In this document: piece by piece, positions 43,224 to 54,386 of the stretch
Layout: the number at the start of each line of letters is the position of its first letter
How positions within the stretch are numbered: the first letter of the stretch is position 1
From: Pseudocercospora fijiensis CIRAD86
Taxonomy: Eukaryota; Ascomycota; Dothideomycetes; Mycosphaerellales; Mycosphaerellaceae
Reading direction: 5' to 3'
Length of the DNA stretch: 64,000 nt
NCBI RefSeq assembly: GCF_000340215.1
Contig: NW_006921535.1
Span: 6,113,414 to 6,177,413 of the forward strand
Position numbers and translations under genes: made by a program
Notes under the pieces: generated by a model
What the model was told of the DNA's origin: nothing
Seen by the model: the letters and a program-made list of their open reading frames with translations, nothing else
The model's database searches: none

Positions 43224-43882
43224 TTTTGATGTTGTGGTTGTGGGAGGTCTGGGGATTGATTGCTGCTGAGGCTGAGTTTTATGCCGCTCGATGGAGGGCG
43301 GAAGGATTCGAGCGGCTTGATGAGGTGGTCTTGCTCCTTACAGGCCAACATCGCGATGCAGGCGACATTTTATTTGATGTTGCTGCCTTTGTGAGTACCG
43401 TATGTCGTTCTGGAACTGGTTGTGGCAGGCCAACTGAGCTCGACATCTACTCCAGGCAACGATCCGGACAGGTTCAATTGCACGCATATTGGCAACTCGT
43501 ACAGCGTATGCGGCGAACGCCTTCATCGAGACACGTAGTGACACGCCAAGGCTGCTTGTGCGTCGGCGGGCGCAGATCTGATCACGGCCTTGGCATGACG
43601 TCGCAATCGGATGTGATGAGTGAAGGACGACAAAACATTCTGAAGACGTCTCACAACGGCACATGAGCGCAGCAACACCCCACTGCTGCAGCGACAGACT
43701 CTCTTACTGAGAAGAGCTGTAGCCTTCTCGGCTTGTCATCGGCGACTTCCTTGGCCCACAAAGCTTCTCCACTTCAAAATCCCCAACTTTCTCAAATTAT
43801 ATACGCACTTTGTGCACCCGTTCTCAACAATACGCTTGTCAGGTTGGTTCAATTCCATCCTTTGAACCTACTCTTCTGAACA
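43224..43882. other. Intergenic stretch upstream of the tRNA
   Basis: No gene is supported. A TATATA-containing segment at about 43797 lies roughly 85 bp upstream of the tRNA and may help Pol III recruitment (inference). Confidence 0.45.
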
Positions 43883-43988
43883 GGTCAGATGGCCGAGTGG
43901 TTATGGCGCTAGTTTCAGGCTGTGGAAACAGTGTTGAAGACCAAATACTAGTGGGTTATTCCGCGTGGGTTCGAGTCCCACTCTGGTA
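43883..43988 (+). tRNA. tRNA-Leu (anticodon CAG) with a 26-bp intron
   Basis: A type II tRNA fold is readable. The D arm is GGCCGAGTGGTTATGGC, the anticodon stem CTAGT (43909-43913) pairs with ACTAG (43947-43951), and the loop reads TTCAGG + T with anticodon CAG at 43916-43918. The intron is 43920-43945, directly after position 37 as in eukaryotic nuclear tRNAs. A long variable arm follows, then the T arm GTGGGTTCGAGTCCCAC. The acceptor stem is weak: of seven pairs the outermost (43883/43988) is a G-A mismatch and the next two are G-T wobbles. No T-run terminator follows closely; the first long T-run is about 110 bp downstream. It may be a functional gene with an unusual stem or a decaying copy. 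Confidence 0.75.
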
Positions 43989-45438
43989 CGTGACTGTTGC
44001 TTGAAATTGTTGTGTTGCTTCGGTGACTGATGGGTGAGCAGATCAATATTATAAACTACCCGGCAGTCAACTGTTGGGAGATGTCATGAACACTCTACTT
44101 TTTTTGCGATTTTGATTGGATAAGTATCTTGTCTGGCTATTCAATTGCTTTTGGTCTTGTGCGGGTTTCAAGATGTTACGGGAAAGTCTGAAGAATACTT
44201 GGGTCTTCTTCTCTCAAGTCGAGACCAGACTACTGACACGAAGTTCTTTTCTTTTGTCTGGACGACGCCTCATATCACGCACCATCCTCATCGCAGCCGG
44301 CACGCCCAGTCCTATATCCCCACGCTTGTGCTGTGCTGCGTAAACAAGGTTGCGAGTCTTTTCACAGAATCGCGACCACGGGTATGAGCGCCGAAATCTG
44401 GAAATGGAGCTGACCTTGGCCGCAAGCAGTCCATGTAGCTTCGCACGGCATGAAGGCAGTGCAGGCTTGACCTCAGCTACCACAGATCGCTACGAGTCGC
44501 GGCGGAACGCGATGTCTTCCTCGAAGGCATGCTCTGGTGTCTACCTTTCTCGTCACATGCGTATCAAGAGCCATGCACCGTCCAGCATTCGTACTGTATC
44601 ATCATCGCTTGCATGCAGGCGCCTTCTCATCTACTCCGGCTTGAGAGAGCACCTTCAGATCGCAGGGTCATCCTCTCTCTCGCTCGCCACCAATTTTGAT
44701 CTTTGGAGCTTCACATGGGGCCTCGGAGGTTCGCAATAGGTCTGAGCGCAGGTACAATGACCACCCCGAGTCAGCAGCACAGTCTCAATCTTCGGTGGCA
44801 GCGAGGTGGTCTGGCTCCGGCAAGAACAGGTTGGTCATGCTGGTGTCGACGAAGAAGAGAAAGCTGGGCTGGGCTGGGTCGCCGGACGGAGCTGGCAAGT
44901 CGAAGCTTCAAGCCGCGGAAATGCTTGGCATCGGGCGCCCGAAGGCATTCTCGCCGACGCCACACACCTCCTGCACTCTTTCTTCTGCACTTCTCTCGCA
45001 AATTTTCAGCTTCTTCTCCACATCCCATATCGCAGCTACACGCCATTGATCTCCATTTCCAGTTCTAGGCCATCCGGTGGCGCTATTCTGAGCCTCTCGG
45101 CTCGACCCAGCCACTTCAGGTAGGGAGGTCTTCTTATCGCTGCCCAGCAATTTTCGCCTTGTCGCTGCGTCTTCATCTCCTTCTCTCTGCACACCTGTCG
45201 CTCTCCGAAATCCTATGTTACTACTAATCTTTAGCGACCATACCGGTACTCCAAGGTCACAGTATACCGGCGCTTTCAGTGGATCCGCTACTGAACAACT
45301 GGACTCATTGCATCATTTCACCCAGTCGGAGAGCAAAGCTGCGCAAGTGGGGTGACAAGAGTGTCAGGTGGACAAGAGGCCGGCTACAACACGAACCGCT
45401 ATAAGCTCTCGAGCTTCTCCTCTCACTGGCCGGCCATC
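43989..45438. other. Intergenic stretch
   Basis: No gene is supported. Overlapping short frames occur on both strands. The part from about 45000 is pyrimidine-rich and likely contains the promoter and leader of the transporter gene. Confidence 0.45.
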
Positions 45439-47148
45439 ATGGCGATGTTCGAACGACGCGGCTCCATAGAATCTTTCGATCGATGGCGAGCGCAATCACC
45501 AACCGGCTCAGAACGCCGGAAATTATCTTTCAACCCAGTGGGAGAATGGACTCCACCTGCAGAACAAATCGCGATCCCGATTCCGGCATTCGAAGTCAGC
45601 AAGACCAAGAGAATAGCACAGGTTGCCATTGCTGTCGTATACTGCTTGCTGGCAGCTGGGATTGTCTTCGGCTTTGCGGCCATCAAGCCAGTCTTGATCG
45701 CTGAAGGCGTCTACAAGGAGCAATGCACAGATCAAGAGCTTGAGGATGGAGTGTGGGTGTGTTATGGACAAGAGGTGCGGCTGAATCTCATGTTCACGGT
45801 GGCGGCAGTCAGCACGAATGTTTGTGCTCTGCCCGTCGGCACAATTCTCGATCGCTTTGGTCCACGCGTCGCAAGTATTGTGGGCGTCGTTTTCTTGTTC
45901 ATGGGTGCGCTTTTCATGGCATTCGCTGCGGATCTTGCGCAGTACATGGACGCATACATTCCTGGCTATCTCTTCCTCGCACTCGGTGGTCCATTCGTCT
46001 TCATCTCGTCATTCCAGCTAAGCAATACCTTCCCTCGGCACTCGGGATTGATCCTTGCCCTTCTCACAGGAGCTTTCGATACCAGCAGTGCCGTCTTCCT
46101 TGAATACCGCCTCATCTTCCAGAGCACGAATGGTACTTTCAACACGAAGAAGTTCTTCTTGATCTATCTCATAGTGCCGGTGTTTATCCTCGTCGCCCAG
46201 CTCCTCATCATGCCGTCCATATCCTACAAGACAGTTGGCGAGCTCGTGCAACAGGTCGAGGACCAGGAATCAGTCCATACTTCTGACGATGAGATCTCGG
46301 ATGATGAACAGCGACTGTGGATTCAGAATCGACGCCACGACCATCGCGAGAGTATGGTGTCGGAAGTCACTTCACTACTCGGGTCCAAGTCGGCTGATGG
46401 ACAAGCGAAAGAGGACGAGCAAAAGGCGCAGCGAAGTGGGGTATTCGGAGCTTTGCATGGCAAGACGGTTCTGCAGCAGATCGCAAGTCCATGGTGGATC
46501 CTGATCACCATTTTCACGGTCGTGCAGATGTTGCGCATCAACTACTCCGTGGCCACGGTTCGCACTCAGTGGACCGAGATGCTAGGATCTTACGAAAAGG
46601 GCGTCAAGATCAACGAGTTCTTCGATGTGGCTCTGCCTTTGGGTGGTGTCATATCGGTCCCATTCATCGGACTAGTTCTGGACCATACCAGCACACCTTT
46701 CGTCCTCGGCCTGCTCGTCAGCATGGCAACCACGATTGGTGTCTTCGGCGTCATTCCTGAGATGTGGTCCGCATACGTCAGCATTGTGTTGTTCGTCGTG
46801 TACCGGCCCCTCTACTACACAGCTGTCTCCGACTACAGCGCCAAGGTTTTCGGCTTCGAGACTTTTGGCAAAGTATATGGGTTGATCATCTGCTTGGCGG
46901 GCGTCTTCAACTTCACGCAGGCTGGTCTCGACGCCTTGACTCATCAAGTTTTCGGCAACGACCCCACCCCTGTCAATATCATTTTACTGGTCACCGCTCT
47001 TGTGGTGGGTATTGTGCTCGTGGGCTACGTTACGCGCAAGAGTATGACACTGCAGGAGGATTTTGTTCGAGAGCAGGCGGACGAGGCGAGGGAGAGATTG
47101 ATGCAGGTCAATAGACGCCATAGACACGAAAACTATGGCACTTCTTAG
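45439..47148 (+). CDS. FMP42: Major facilitator transporter, FMP42 / SLC43-like
   Basis: An intronless frame of 569 residues from the ATG at 45439 (MAMFERRGSIESFDRWRAQS). A cytosolic N-terminus of about 60 residues precedes the first helix (QVAIAVVYCLLAAGIVFGFA). About 12 membrane helices follow in two bundles of six. They are separated by a charged loop (EDQESVHTSDDEISDDEQ onward) rich in Ser and Asp. The MFS motif between helices 2 and 3 reads GTILDRFGPR, and the second bundle has FIGLVLDHTS. An extracellular loop has Cys in KEQCTDQELEDGVWVCYG. These features match fungal FMP42-type proteins, relatives of the SLC43 (LAT3/LAT4, EEG1) amino-acid transporters. Substrate is not proven; large neutral amino acids or purines are plausible by family. 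Confidence 0.85.
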   Translation: MAMFERRGSIESFDRWRAQSPTGSERRKLSFNPVGEWTPPAEQIAIPIPAFEVSKTKRIAQVAIAVVYCLLAAGIVFGFAAIKPVLIAEGVYKEQCTDQELEDGVWVCYGQEVRLNLMFTVAAVSTNVCALPVGTILDRFGPRVASIVGVVFLFMGALFMAFAADLAQYMDAYIPGYLFLALGGPFVFISSFQLSNTFPRHSGLILALLTGAFDTSSAVFLEYRLIFQSTNGTFNTKKFFLIYLIVPVFILVAQLLIMPSISYKTVGELVQQVEDQESVHTSDDEISDDEQRLWIQNRRHDHRESMVSEVTSLLGSKSADGQAKEDEQKAQRSGVFGALHGKTVLQQIASPWWILITIFTVVQMLRINYSVATVRTQWTEMLGSYEKGVKINEFFDVALPLGGVISVPFIGLVLDHTSTPFVLGLLVSMATTIGVFGVIPEMWSAYVSIVLFVVYRPLYYTAVSDYSAKVFGFETFGKVYGLIICLAGVFNFTQAGLDALTHQVFGNDPTPVNIILLVTALVVGIVLVGYVTRKSMTLQEDFVREQADEARERLMQVNRRHRHENYGTS

Positions 47149-48411
47149 TTGGATATCAAGTTTGATGATTGCGCAATTGGATGATGGGTGATTTGTATGC
47201 ATGGCATTTGCACGGCGACGCACGGCCTGCGGAGGAAAAGTCTTGTGTGTCTCCATTTCAGCGAGGCGTTGGTGGGAAGCGTTGAGTGGGATGTATCACG
47301 AATCTCGGCATATTTGTTCAACGCAGTCCACTTGACAGATGTCACGTCAATCATTCGTGCCTCCAACGGAAGTTCCATGTTACGGAGCATCCTTCGCGAG
47401 TTTGTCCAACAAAGAAGGTGTGATGGTGTTGCCGCCGCGATGGACTTGGCTGTGATGGGAGATGTTTGAGTATTGCTAGCAAAGGGCAACAGGCTGGCAA
47501 ACCGTAAGCATCGAAGGCTTATGTATGTCTTCACATGCCAGACGCGAGACAGATCTCCAACCACGCACAGACATGGCACACATGCGGCTCAAATTAGCTC
47601 CCGTGTAGCCGCCGGGATCCCTGCCAGCCAACGCGCGCGCTCAAGCGGCAGTGTGAAGTTCAGTTTGAAACGGCGCACAACTTCTATTGTCGGATGCGCG
47701 ACAATACTCACCTTCACCAGCGCCTACATGACCGCGGTCTATTGGCTGTCGGTCCGCGACAGGTGCCGGTAGGAGGCTGAAAGAACGTCGAAAACCGGGA
47801 TTTGGAGCTTGTGCGTTTCTGCTCCACGAACACCTCTCTTCCACACGCCCTTCGAGTCGTTCTCGACAATTTATTCTCGACGATTCTACACCGCACGATG
47901 AACATATCGCAACTGCACGCGACAATGTCTGGCTATATCCGCACGTGATGCTGTAAAATATCGCCGGCCCGCAGCGTAGAAAGACAGACGTCCTTCTCGT
48001 GCGCGGCCGACTCTCCTTCACACTGTCTTTGTGTCTCGTGCTTTCAGCGCATTCACTCTGACAAGGGCCACACCTTCTTTTTTGGTGAGATACAAGGCCC
48101 ATTGTTACACCTCTCTATTGTTCTTCTTATTGTTGACCGCGCAGGCCGCACCACTCTCGTTGTTGCAGACCTCACATAAAAGCATTGTGCATTTCCGACT
48201 CACTCTCACCTCTCCGTGCATTCCAGAAACATTTCGACTCAGCTACCACAGCCATCCTTCACCACTGCGACTTCGAAATTACTCGGCAGGCCCGAATTCT
48301 GGAACGTCGCCAACACCTCTTCACCACTTCATGCTGTTTCTACAAAATCGCATCGCAACCTCGAAGCTGGACTTCGACCCTTCCATCAACGCAAGGACAA
48401 AGACAAACACC
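47149..48411. other. Intergenic stretch
   Basis: No gene is supported. A 153-codon minus-strand frame (47641-48102) looks like chance. The last 350 bp are C/T-rich and contain the leader of the next gene; the frame of that gene is open upstream for 127 codons but lacks protein-like sequence. Confidence 0.45.
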
Positions 48412-50019
48412 ATGCTTACTTTCCACGCCAAGCTCCTAGCCCTCCTCGCGCTCGTCACCCTCTCGCCTCTCGCATCGGCACACTCATGGGTCGAAGAATA
48501 CCAGGTCATCTCCGACAATGGCTCCTATACCGGCGCTCGCGGTTACTCGCGAGGCTACGTATCCCGAGCTGACCCAACCTACGACGGCTTCTCCATGATG
48601 TGGATGCTTCCCTCGCTCGAGGCTCGCAAACCTGACGGCGCTGTCCGATCGCGAATCAACTCTTCCGACTTTCTTTGCCACCCAGCCCAAAGAACTTCCA
48701 ACTACACCGCAGACTTTCCCAAACTCAACGTCTCTCCTGGCGATTACGTCGCTGCAAAGTACCTCGAGAATGGTCACGTCACTCTCCCATGGAACATCAC
48801 TGGCAAGCCTCCAGGCTCCGGCACCATCTTCATCTTCGCTACCAGTCAACCATCAGACACCGAGAAGATATCCGATGTCATGGAATGGAACACTGCAGGC
48901 ACTGGCGGTAATGGCAAGGGATTCCTCTTGACTGCCCAGAACTTTGACGACGGACGCTGCCATCAGCTCAACTGCGGCAGCATTTCCGAGCAGCGTCAAA
49001 TGCTCACCCCAAATCACGTCGCTGGTCAACCAACCTCGACGGTAGAGAGCTGGTGCGAGACTGACATCAAGATCCCAACCAACCTCACCGCCGGCACACT
49101 GACCACCTACTGGGTCTGGCAGTGGCCAACCGAGCCGAACGCCGACTGCAATACGCCCGCCGGCAAGGACGAGTATTACACCACCTGCGCCGACTTCGAG
49201 ATTGTTGAAAAAGCCGAGATGAACAAGATCGCGGCCACTCCAACGCAATCCGTCCCAGCTGCAGAGGCCAACCCTCAATCTGTGGCCGTTTCCGACTACA
49301 AGTCTCGTGCTGCATACACTTCCACACCTTCTGTGGTCATGCAGCAAAACAACAAGATTGTCGGCAAAGTCGCCAGCGTCAACTCCGCCTTTGTCAGCGC
49401 TTGCTCCGCCCAAGCACCAGTCATCAGCCAATACAGCCTTGGTCTGTGGCCCGAAGTCTTTGTTCCGAATTCGTGCTCCGTAGTCACCACTTTCGGTCCA
49501 GCTGCCGCTTCCGCCGCTGCCAAGGTCTTTGACTCTGCTGCTGCAAGCTACACGTCTGGATCCAAGTCTGCCTGGTCTGCTGCTTTCGCTGCCGCCAAGA
49601 TCCCGCTTCCGAGCAGAAGTCCTTGGTCGCAAGCACCAAGTACTGGAGCTGCTCAGCCTACAGCCACACATGATAGCTCGTCTCCTTCGACGACTGCGAC
49701 TGCTCCAGCTTCTTACCCAGCCTCTTCATCCCCGGCTGTATATGTCAGCACCATCACCACAGTCATCACCATGACAGAACAACCTTCCGCCTCCTCAGCA
49801 CCAGATTCGCCATCCTCATCAGCACCCGCGGCATCAAACTCACCATCACCACAACCCTCGGACCCCCCAACCACATACGGCGCCCCACCCGGCTCCGCAC
49901 CCGCAATCCCCACCATCTCCACCATCGGCACCGCCGCACCCTCCGCCTACGTCCCCTCTGTCAGTCTCAACGGCACAATTTCCCGAAGAAATCATGCTCG
50001 GAATTTCGTACGCTCTTAG
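48412..50019 (+). CDS. Secreted protein with N-terminal histidine after signal cleavage (LPMO-like)
   Basis: An intronless frame of 535 residues. The signal peptide MLTFHAKLLALLALVTLSPL plus ASA is cut before His24, giving mature HSWVEEYQVISDNGSYTGAR. A second conserved His lies in AAKYLENGHVTLPWN, and the domain ends with DEYYTTCADFEIVE, which resembles the last strand of copper lytic polysaccharide monooxygenases. His1, an internal His and an axial Tyr would form a histidine brace. I recognise the domain as the fungal family described as DUF7492-like; copper binding or oxidase activity is inference. Paired cysteines (FLCHP, CHQLNC, WCETD, ADCNTP, TTCADF) suggest several disulfides. After about residue 275 comes a linker, an Ala/Ser-rich segment and a long Ser/Pro/Thr low-complexity tail, without a GPI signal. 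Confidence 0.8.
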   Translation: MLTFHAKLLALLALVTLSPLASAHSWVEEYQVISDNGSYTGARGYSRGYVSRADPTYDGFSMMWMLPSLEARKPDGAVRSRINSSDFLCHPAQRTSNYTADFPKLNVSPGDYVAAKYLENGHVTLPWNITGKPPGSGTIFIFATSQPSDTEKISDVMEWNTAGTGGNGKGFLLTAQNFDDGRCHQLNCGSISEQRQMLTPNHVAGQPTSTVESWCETDIKIPTNLTAGTLTTYWVWQWPTEPNADCNTPAGKDEYYTTCADFEIVEKAEMNKIAATPTQSVPAAEANPQSVAVSDYKSRAAYTSTPSVVMQQNNKIVGKVASVNSAFVSACSAQAPVISQYSLGLWPEVFVPNSCSVVTTFGPAAASAAAKVFDSAAASYTSGSKSAWSAAFAAAKIPLPSRSPWSQAPSTGAAQPTATHDSSSPSTTATAPASYPASSSPAVYVSTITTVITMTEQPSASSAPDSPSSSAPAASNSPSPQPSDPPTTYGAPPGSAPAIPTISTIGTAAPSAYVPSVSLNGTISRRNHARNFVRS

Positions 50020-50966
50020 TGGGGGCTGTGAGTTTTCCGAGGTTTGATTTTGTATACGGCAGAAATTTTGACGACAGGACGAGCAAGGCAATAAATACAT
50101 GGGATGGAGTTTTGGGGGTGTTTTTTTTTTGTGTGGCATTTATTTATCTTGGGGGGGAAAAAAAACTTGGGATTGTTGCAATATAGCGTCGGTCTTCAAG
50201 GACCTTCTAATGGAATTGGGAGTTTTTTGTTTTTGGATGATGGATGATAGATCGATACCCTTTTGCATTGGATGGGTGCGTGGGGTAATGATATAATCTT
50301 CTTTATTTTCAACTTCCTATTTTCTTTATAGACGTACTAAAACGCTTCCGATTAATCATCATACTAATGTGTAGGAGGAGAGATTTTTTTTTTCTTTTGT
50401 GGGGTGTAGTGGGTTTCGATTTCTTCGCGCGCCTATTCTTAGATTGAGGGATAGATACGCGGCGAGGGCGAGCGAGGGTGAAGGTTGAGGCTGTGATTTC
50501 GTAGCCGGCGAGGTTGATTCGGAGCGTTGGTGAGTGAGGTAGGTGGTGTTTTTGGGACCTTTTGTGTTTGCTTGTTTCGTTGGCTTCGAGGAGACTGGTG
50601 GGGGCGGGTTTTGGTGGGTGGCGGAGTACGCTTTCTCGAAAACTTGAACTCTTTCATCGCGGAGAGTTTGAGGGGTTGGTATGCAGGAAGTGGTTCTGTC
50701 TATCTGCTTTACAGAAGTCCTCTTGAATCATCTATTTGTGTAGCCGACTAGGCAAGCTGAGCGCCACGCAGGAATGAAGGACTCGGCAATAATCGGCGAT
50801 ACGCCTAGCTGGAGGCGGTCGGCTCAACCTTTGGCCTTGGCTTCGCAAATCAGAACCTCGCACGACTGTACTCTACCTTTTCCAGTCTGCAGTGCGCCGG
50901 GCGCCGAGGCTATGCACATAATACATCAAGTAGTCATATTCCCATAACCATGCTTCCATGCCGCAA
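50020..50966. other. Intergenic stretch, strongly G/T-rich
   Basis: No gene. Sequence from about 50,020 to 50,660 on the plus strand is unusually rich in G and T, with T-runs at about 50121 and 50383 and an adjoining G-run and A-run near 50150-50165. It includes the 3' end of the LPMO-like gene. Confidence 0.5.
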
Positions 50967-52067
50967 CTACAGCTCCTCGTCCACCTCCATGCCGACATCT
51001 GCTTGCGCGTGACCATTCGCGGTGCCGTTGAGCTTGCCGTTGAGCTGTCGCGCTGAGCCAAGACCTTCCGCTGAAGGCACACTCGCTTCCTTATCAATCA
51101 TCTGCCTCGACACGCTCACGATGTTGTCCTCGATGAGCTCCTGTCCCACAGTCTCGATGTGCTTCTTTGGGTCAACCTTGCCAACATATCGTGTCCGCAG
51201 CTGTTCTTTTGTGAGTTCCGTCTCTTCCTTGACCCGCTTCTCGTAGCCTTCCGCCAATGACACCAGCTTCTTCAAGTTCGCCTCATTGCGCGTGCCTTCT
51301 GCTGCGAAGTCGGGCATGGTGAGGGCCTCGGTCCAGACGGTCTTGTGCAAGTTCATGAGCATGCCCTCCTCCAGCGCAGTCTTTCGGTAGCCAATGCCGA
51401 TGCTGTAGTAGTGGCGATTGAGGCCGTGAATGAGTGCTTGAATGGATGGCTTGTTGAGGTGACCCAAGTTGGAAGTGGTCTGGCGAGGCTCTTGTCCGAG
51501 CATGAGGGTTTGAGGGTTGATGAGGCGAAAGGCATCGATGACGACCTTGCCCTTGACGGACTGGATGGGATCGATGACAACAGCGACAGCGCGAGGTGTC
51601 AGCTGCTCAAAGGACTGCTGGGTGTTGATATCGACCGAGGACAGCCAGCAGCCAAAACCAGGATGCGAGTGGTACCATCCGACAACAGTCTCAGGTCGGC
51701 CAGTCTGTCGCAGCATGTCCATCATCTTGGTCTGGAAGACGGGATCTACTGCCTCGACAGACACGCCCGTCCCTGACTGCGGCATGGCAAATACATCCAC
51801 CACGCGTACTGTGTAGTCGTCCACAAACTCTCCCAGCATCAGACCCATGACTTCCATCGGCACACCAGCTCGGCCGTGTCGCAGCATCTTGAGGAGGGCG
51901 AGTGACGAGATGTAGACGGTTTCGGCATTATCTATGATGTTTGTGTCCTGGGAGATGCATTAGCCATCGAATATTTGGCCTCGTATCTCCTTTCTCACGT
52001 GTGTGGGAGCGCCACCACTACCGCCCATGCCTTGAGCTGCCGCAAGCATTCTTGATAACCGGTCCAT
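50967..52067 (-). CDS. RPN11: 26S proteasome deubiquitinase subunit RPN11
   Basis: Two exons on the minus strand, 52067-51999 ([20 protein letters not shown] plus PTH) and 51947-50967 (starting [20 protein letters not shown]). The intron is 51 bp (GTGAGA...CCCAG). The product is about 349 residues. The JAMM zinc-metalloprotease motif is complete: the catalytic Glu in [13 protein letters not shown], then [17 protein letters not shown]11 removes ubiquitin chains from substrates at the proteasome lid. The C-terminal helices ([20 protein letters not shown]) needed for lid assembly are present, followed by a short extra Ala/Gly/acidic tail (GMEVDEEL). It is divergent from RPD3 across about 200 bp. 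Confidence 0.96.
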
Positions 52068-52263
52068 GGCGGCGGCGGCGAGTGTTGATGTGGTAGATCA
52101 CGGAAGTGTCGTATGGGGTGTTGATGTCGCCCTCGCGCGGATCTGAGCTTCATCGGCGGTCGGATGACGGGCCGAAGCGAAGTAGAGCTGGGCCATTTCC
52201 ACTTTCGAAAGCACACCGATTGCACTCAGAGCCTCTCCTCGACTTCGCCTCGCGATACGCAGA
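52068..52263. promoter_or_regulatory. Shared divergent promoter of RPN11 and RPD3
   Basis: Only 196 bp separate the two start codons, so both promoters and both 5' leaders must lie here. It is GC-rich near RPN11 (GGCGGCGGCG). I do not see a proteasome-associated control element (GGTGGCAAA). Confidence 0.7.
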
Positions 52264-54046
52264 ATGGTCAATATGCCTACGGGAACTGGAGGTTATGCGC
52301 CAATCGATACGCCTGCTGCTCCATCACAACCCAAGAAAGTGGCCTACTTCTACGACTCCGATGTGGGTAACTACGCCTACAATGCCGGTCACCCTATGAA
52401 ACCACACCGTATTCGAATGGCCCATTCCCTGATTATGAATTATGGGCTCTACAAGAAATTGGAGATTTACCGAGCGAAGCCAGCAACGAAATACGAAATG
52501 ACCCAGTTCCATACTGACGAATATGTCGACTTTCTGCAACGTGTCACGCCAGACAATATGGATGGTTTCATGAAGGAGCAAGGTCGCTACAATGTCGGAG
52601 ATGATTGTCCAGTGTTTGATGGTCTGTTCGAATTCTGCGGTATCAGCGCAGGAGGGAGCATGGAGGGAGCTGCCCGATTGAATAGAGGGAAATGCGATGT
52701 CGCCGTGAATTGGGCTGGAGGACTGCATCATGCCAAGAAGAGCGAAGCTTCAGGATTTTGCTACATCAATGGTATGTGATGTGCTCTTTTCCACCCTGTA
52801 AATACTGACGTGTGTAGATATCGTTCTCGGCATTCTCGAATTGCTGCGTTTCCACCCACGCGTCCTCTACATCGACATTGACGTACACCACGGCGACGGC
52901 GTTGAAGAAGCCTTTTACTCCACCGACCGTGTCATGACTGTTTCTTTCCACAAGTATGGCGAATACTTTCCGGGTACGGGCGAGCTCAGAGATATTGGCG
53001 TAGGAGCTGGGAAGAACTACGCTGTCAACTTTCCCCTCCGAGACGGTATTGATGACAAGAGCTACAAGGGCATTTTCGAACCCGTCATTGGTTGGGTCAT
53101 GGAATACTACAAGCCTACTGCTGTTGTTCTGCAGTGCGGTGGAGACTCGCTCTCTGGCGATCGATTGGGTTGCTTCAACCTGTCCATGCGTGGTCACGCT
53201 AACTGTGTCAACTACGTCAAATCCTTCAATCTGCCAACACTGATTCTCGGCGGCGGCGGCTACACAATGCGAAACGTCGCTCGTACGTGGGCTTATGAGA
53301 CTGGTCAGCTTGTCGGAGTGGAAATGGGTCCCGATCTTCCTTTTACCGACTACTACGAATACTACTCGCCCGACTTTGAGCTCGATGTCAAGCCCAGCAA
53401 TATGGATAATGCGAACTCTCCAGAATATTTGGAAAAGATCAAGGCACAAGTCCTCGAAAATTTGAAGCGTACCACACAGCACGCACCATCGGTTCAAATG
53501 CATGACGTACCCAGAGAACCTCTTGGTATGCACAATGCCGGGCCAGATGGTGAGGCGGAGACTTTTGAGGAACAAGAAGATCGACTTGATGATGAGGATG
53601 CCGATGCAAACAAGGACAAGCGATATACCCAGCGTCAGTTGGATGCCAAGACCACGCGCGATGATGATGAAGACTCTGATGATGAGGAATATGAGGCTGC
53701 GAATGGAATCTTACGGCAGCGCAAGATTGGTATAATGGACCATCTCAACCAGCATGCACCCGCCGACGACTCCGGTACTAACACGCCTGCTGAATCTAGA
53801 AGCGTCAACGGCGATGCGGAGGACGGAGATGCTATGCAGGTGGATAACAAAGTCGAGGGAGAGGCTGCCGAGGAGGAAGTGAAGCCCACCGCAGCGAAAT
53901 TGCCAGCGCCAGAGAAAGAGGGCTCTGATGGTGCTATGGAGGTCGATCAAGTCGAAAAGGATGCCGGGGAGGAAGAGGTGAATTCCACTAGCCAGGCCAC
54001 GAAGGAGAGTGGTAAGACAGAACTCCCAGCCCAGACTTGGTCTTAA
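52264..54046 (+). CDS. RPD3: Class I histone deacetylase RPD3
   Basis: Exons 52264-52771 and 52818-54046 with a 46-bp intron (GTATGT...GTAG, branch CTGAC) give 578 residues. The deacetylase domain spans about residues 25-390: [40 protein letters not shown] (catalytic His pair), [19 protein letters not shown] (zinc ligands Asp and His), [18 protein letters not shown], and [20 protein letters not shown] with the active-site Tyr. RPD3 removes acetyl groups from histone tails in Sin3-type corepressor complexes in the nucleus. The C-terminal 180 residues are disordered and strongly acidic ([12 protein letters not shown] and several MQVDN/MEVDQ-like repeats), longer than in yeast but usual for filamentous ascomycetes. 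Confidence 0.96.
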
Positions 54047-54325
54047 CTTTCTTCCTTGTAGAAGCAGATACAGATTTTCGATTGATGTTAGCGAGGCGTT
54101 TAGGATGGTACACAGACCTAATTAGTAACGGCATTAAAACAATGAGCTTCTTCACGGTCTGCTGCAGAGTCGTATACGATGATGTCCTCGACAGGGTGGC
54201 GGCTGTTGCAATCACTATTATTATCCTGCGGATTCATGCCGATTGCGTGATGCCAGGATTTGGTATTGAGTTCGTCGGGCTGTCGTGCACAGAAATTAGA
54301 ATCGTTATCTCTGCGAGATTCACCC
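54047..54325. other. 3' flank of RPD3
   Basis: Non-coding spacer between the RPD3 stop and the target-site duplication of the transposon; nothing else is seen. Confidence 0.6.
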
Positions 54326-54334
54326 AGCAGAACG
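54326..54334 (+). repeat. Target-site duplication, left copy (AGCAGAACG)
   Basis: Nine bases directly outside the left inverted repeat are identical to 57615-57623 outside the right one. Confidence 0.95.
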
Positions 54335-54386
54335 CCTCGAGACTAAACCGAGCCCCAGCTACCCGCCCGAGCCCCAGCATAACCCG
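54335..54386 (+). repeat. Left terminal inverted repeat, 52 bp
   Basis: Begins CCTCGAGACTAAACCGAG and ends CATAACCCG; it is the exact reverse complement of 57563-57614. Confidence 0.95.

Noticed and set aside
45352..45438. Upstream extension of the transporter frame
   Set aside because: It begins with a non-ATG codon and adds no family-like sequence.
47641..48102. 153-codon minus-strand frame
   Set aside because: Composition is not protein-like and it overlaps the leader of the LPMO-like gene.
48031..48411. 127-codon upstream extension of the LPMO-like protein
   Set aside because: It would bury the signal peptide. The ATG at 48,412 is followed directly by a clean signal sequence.
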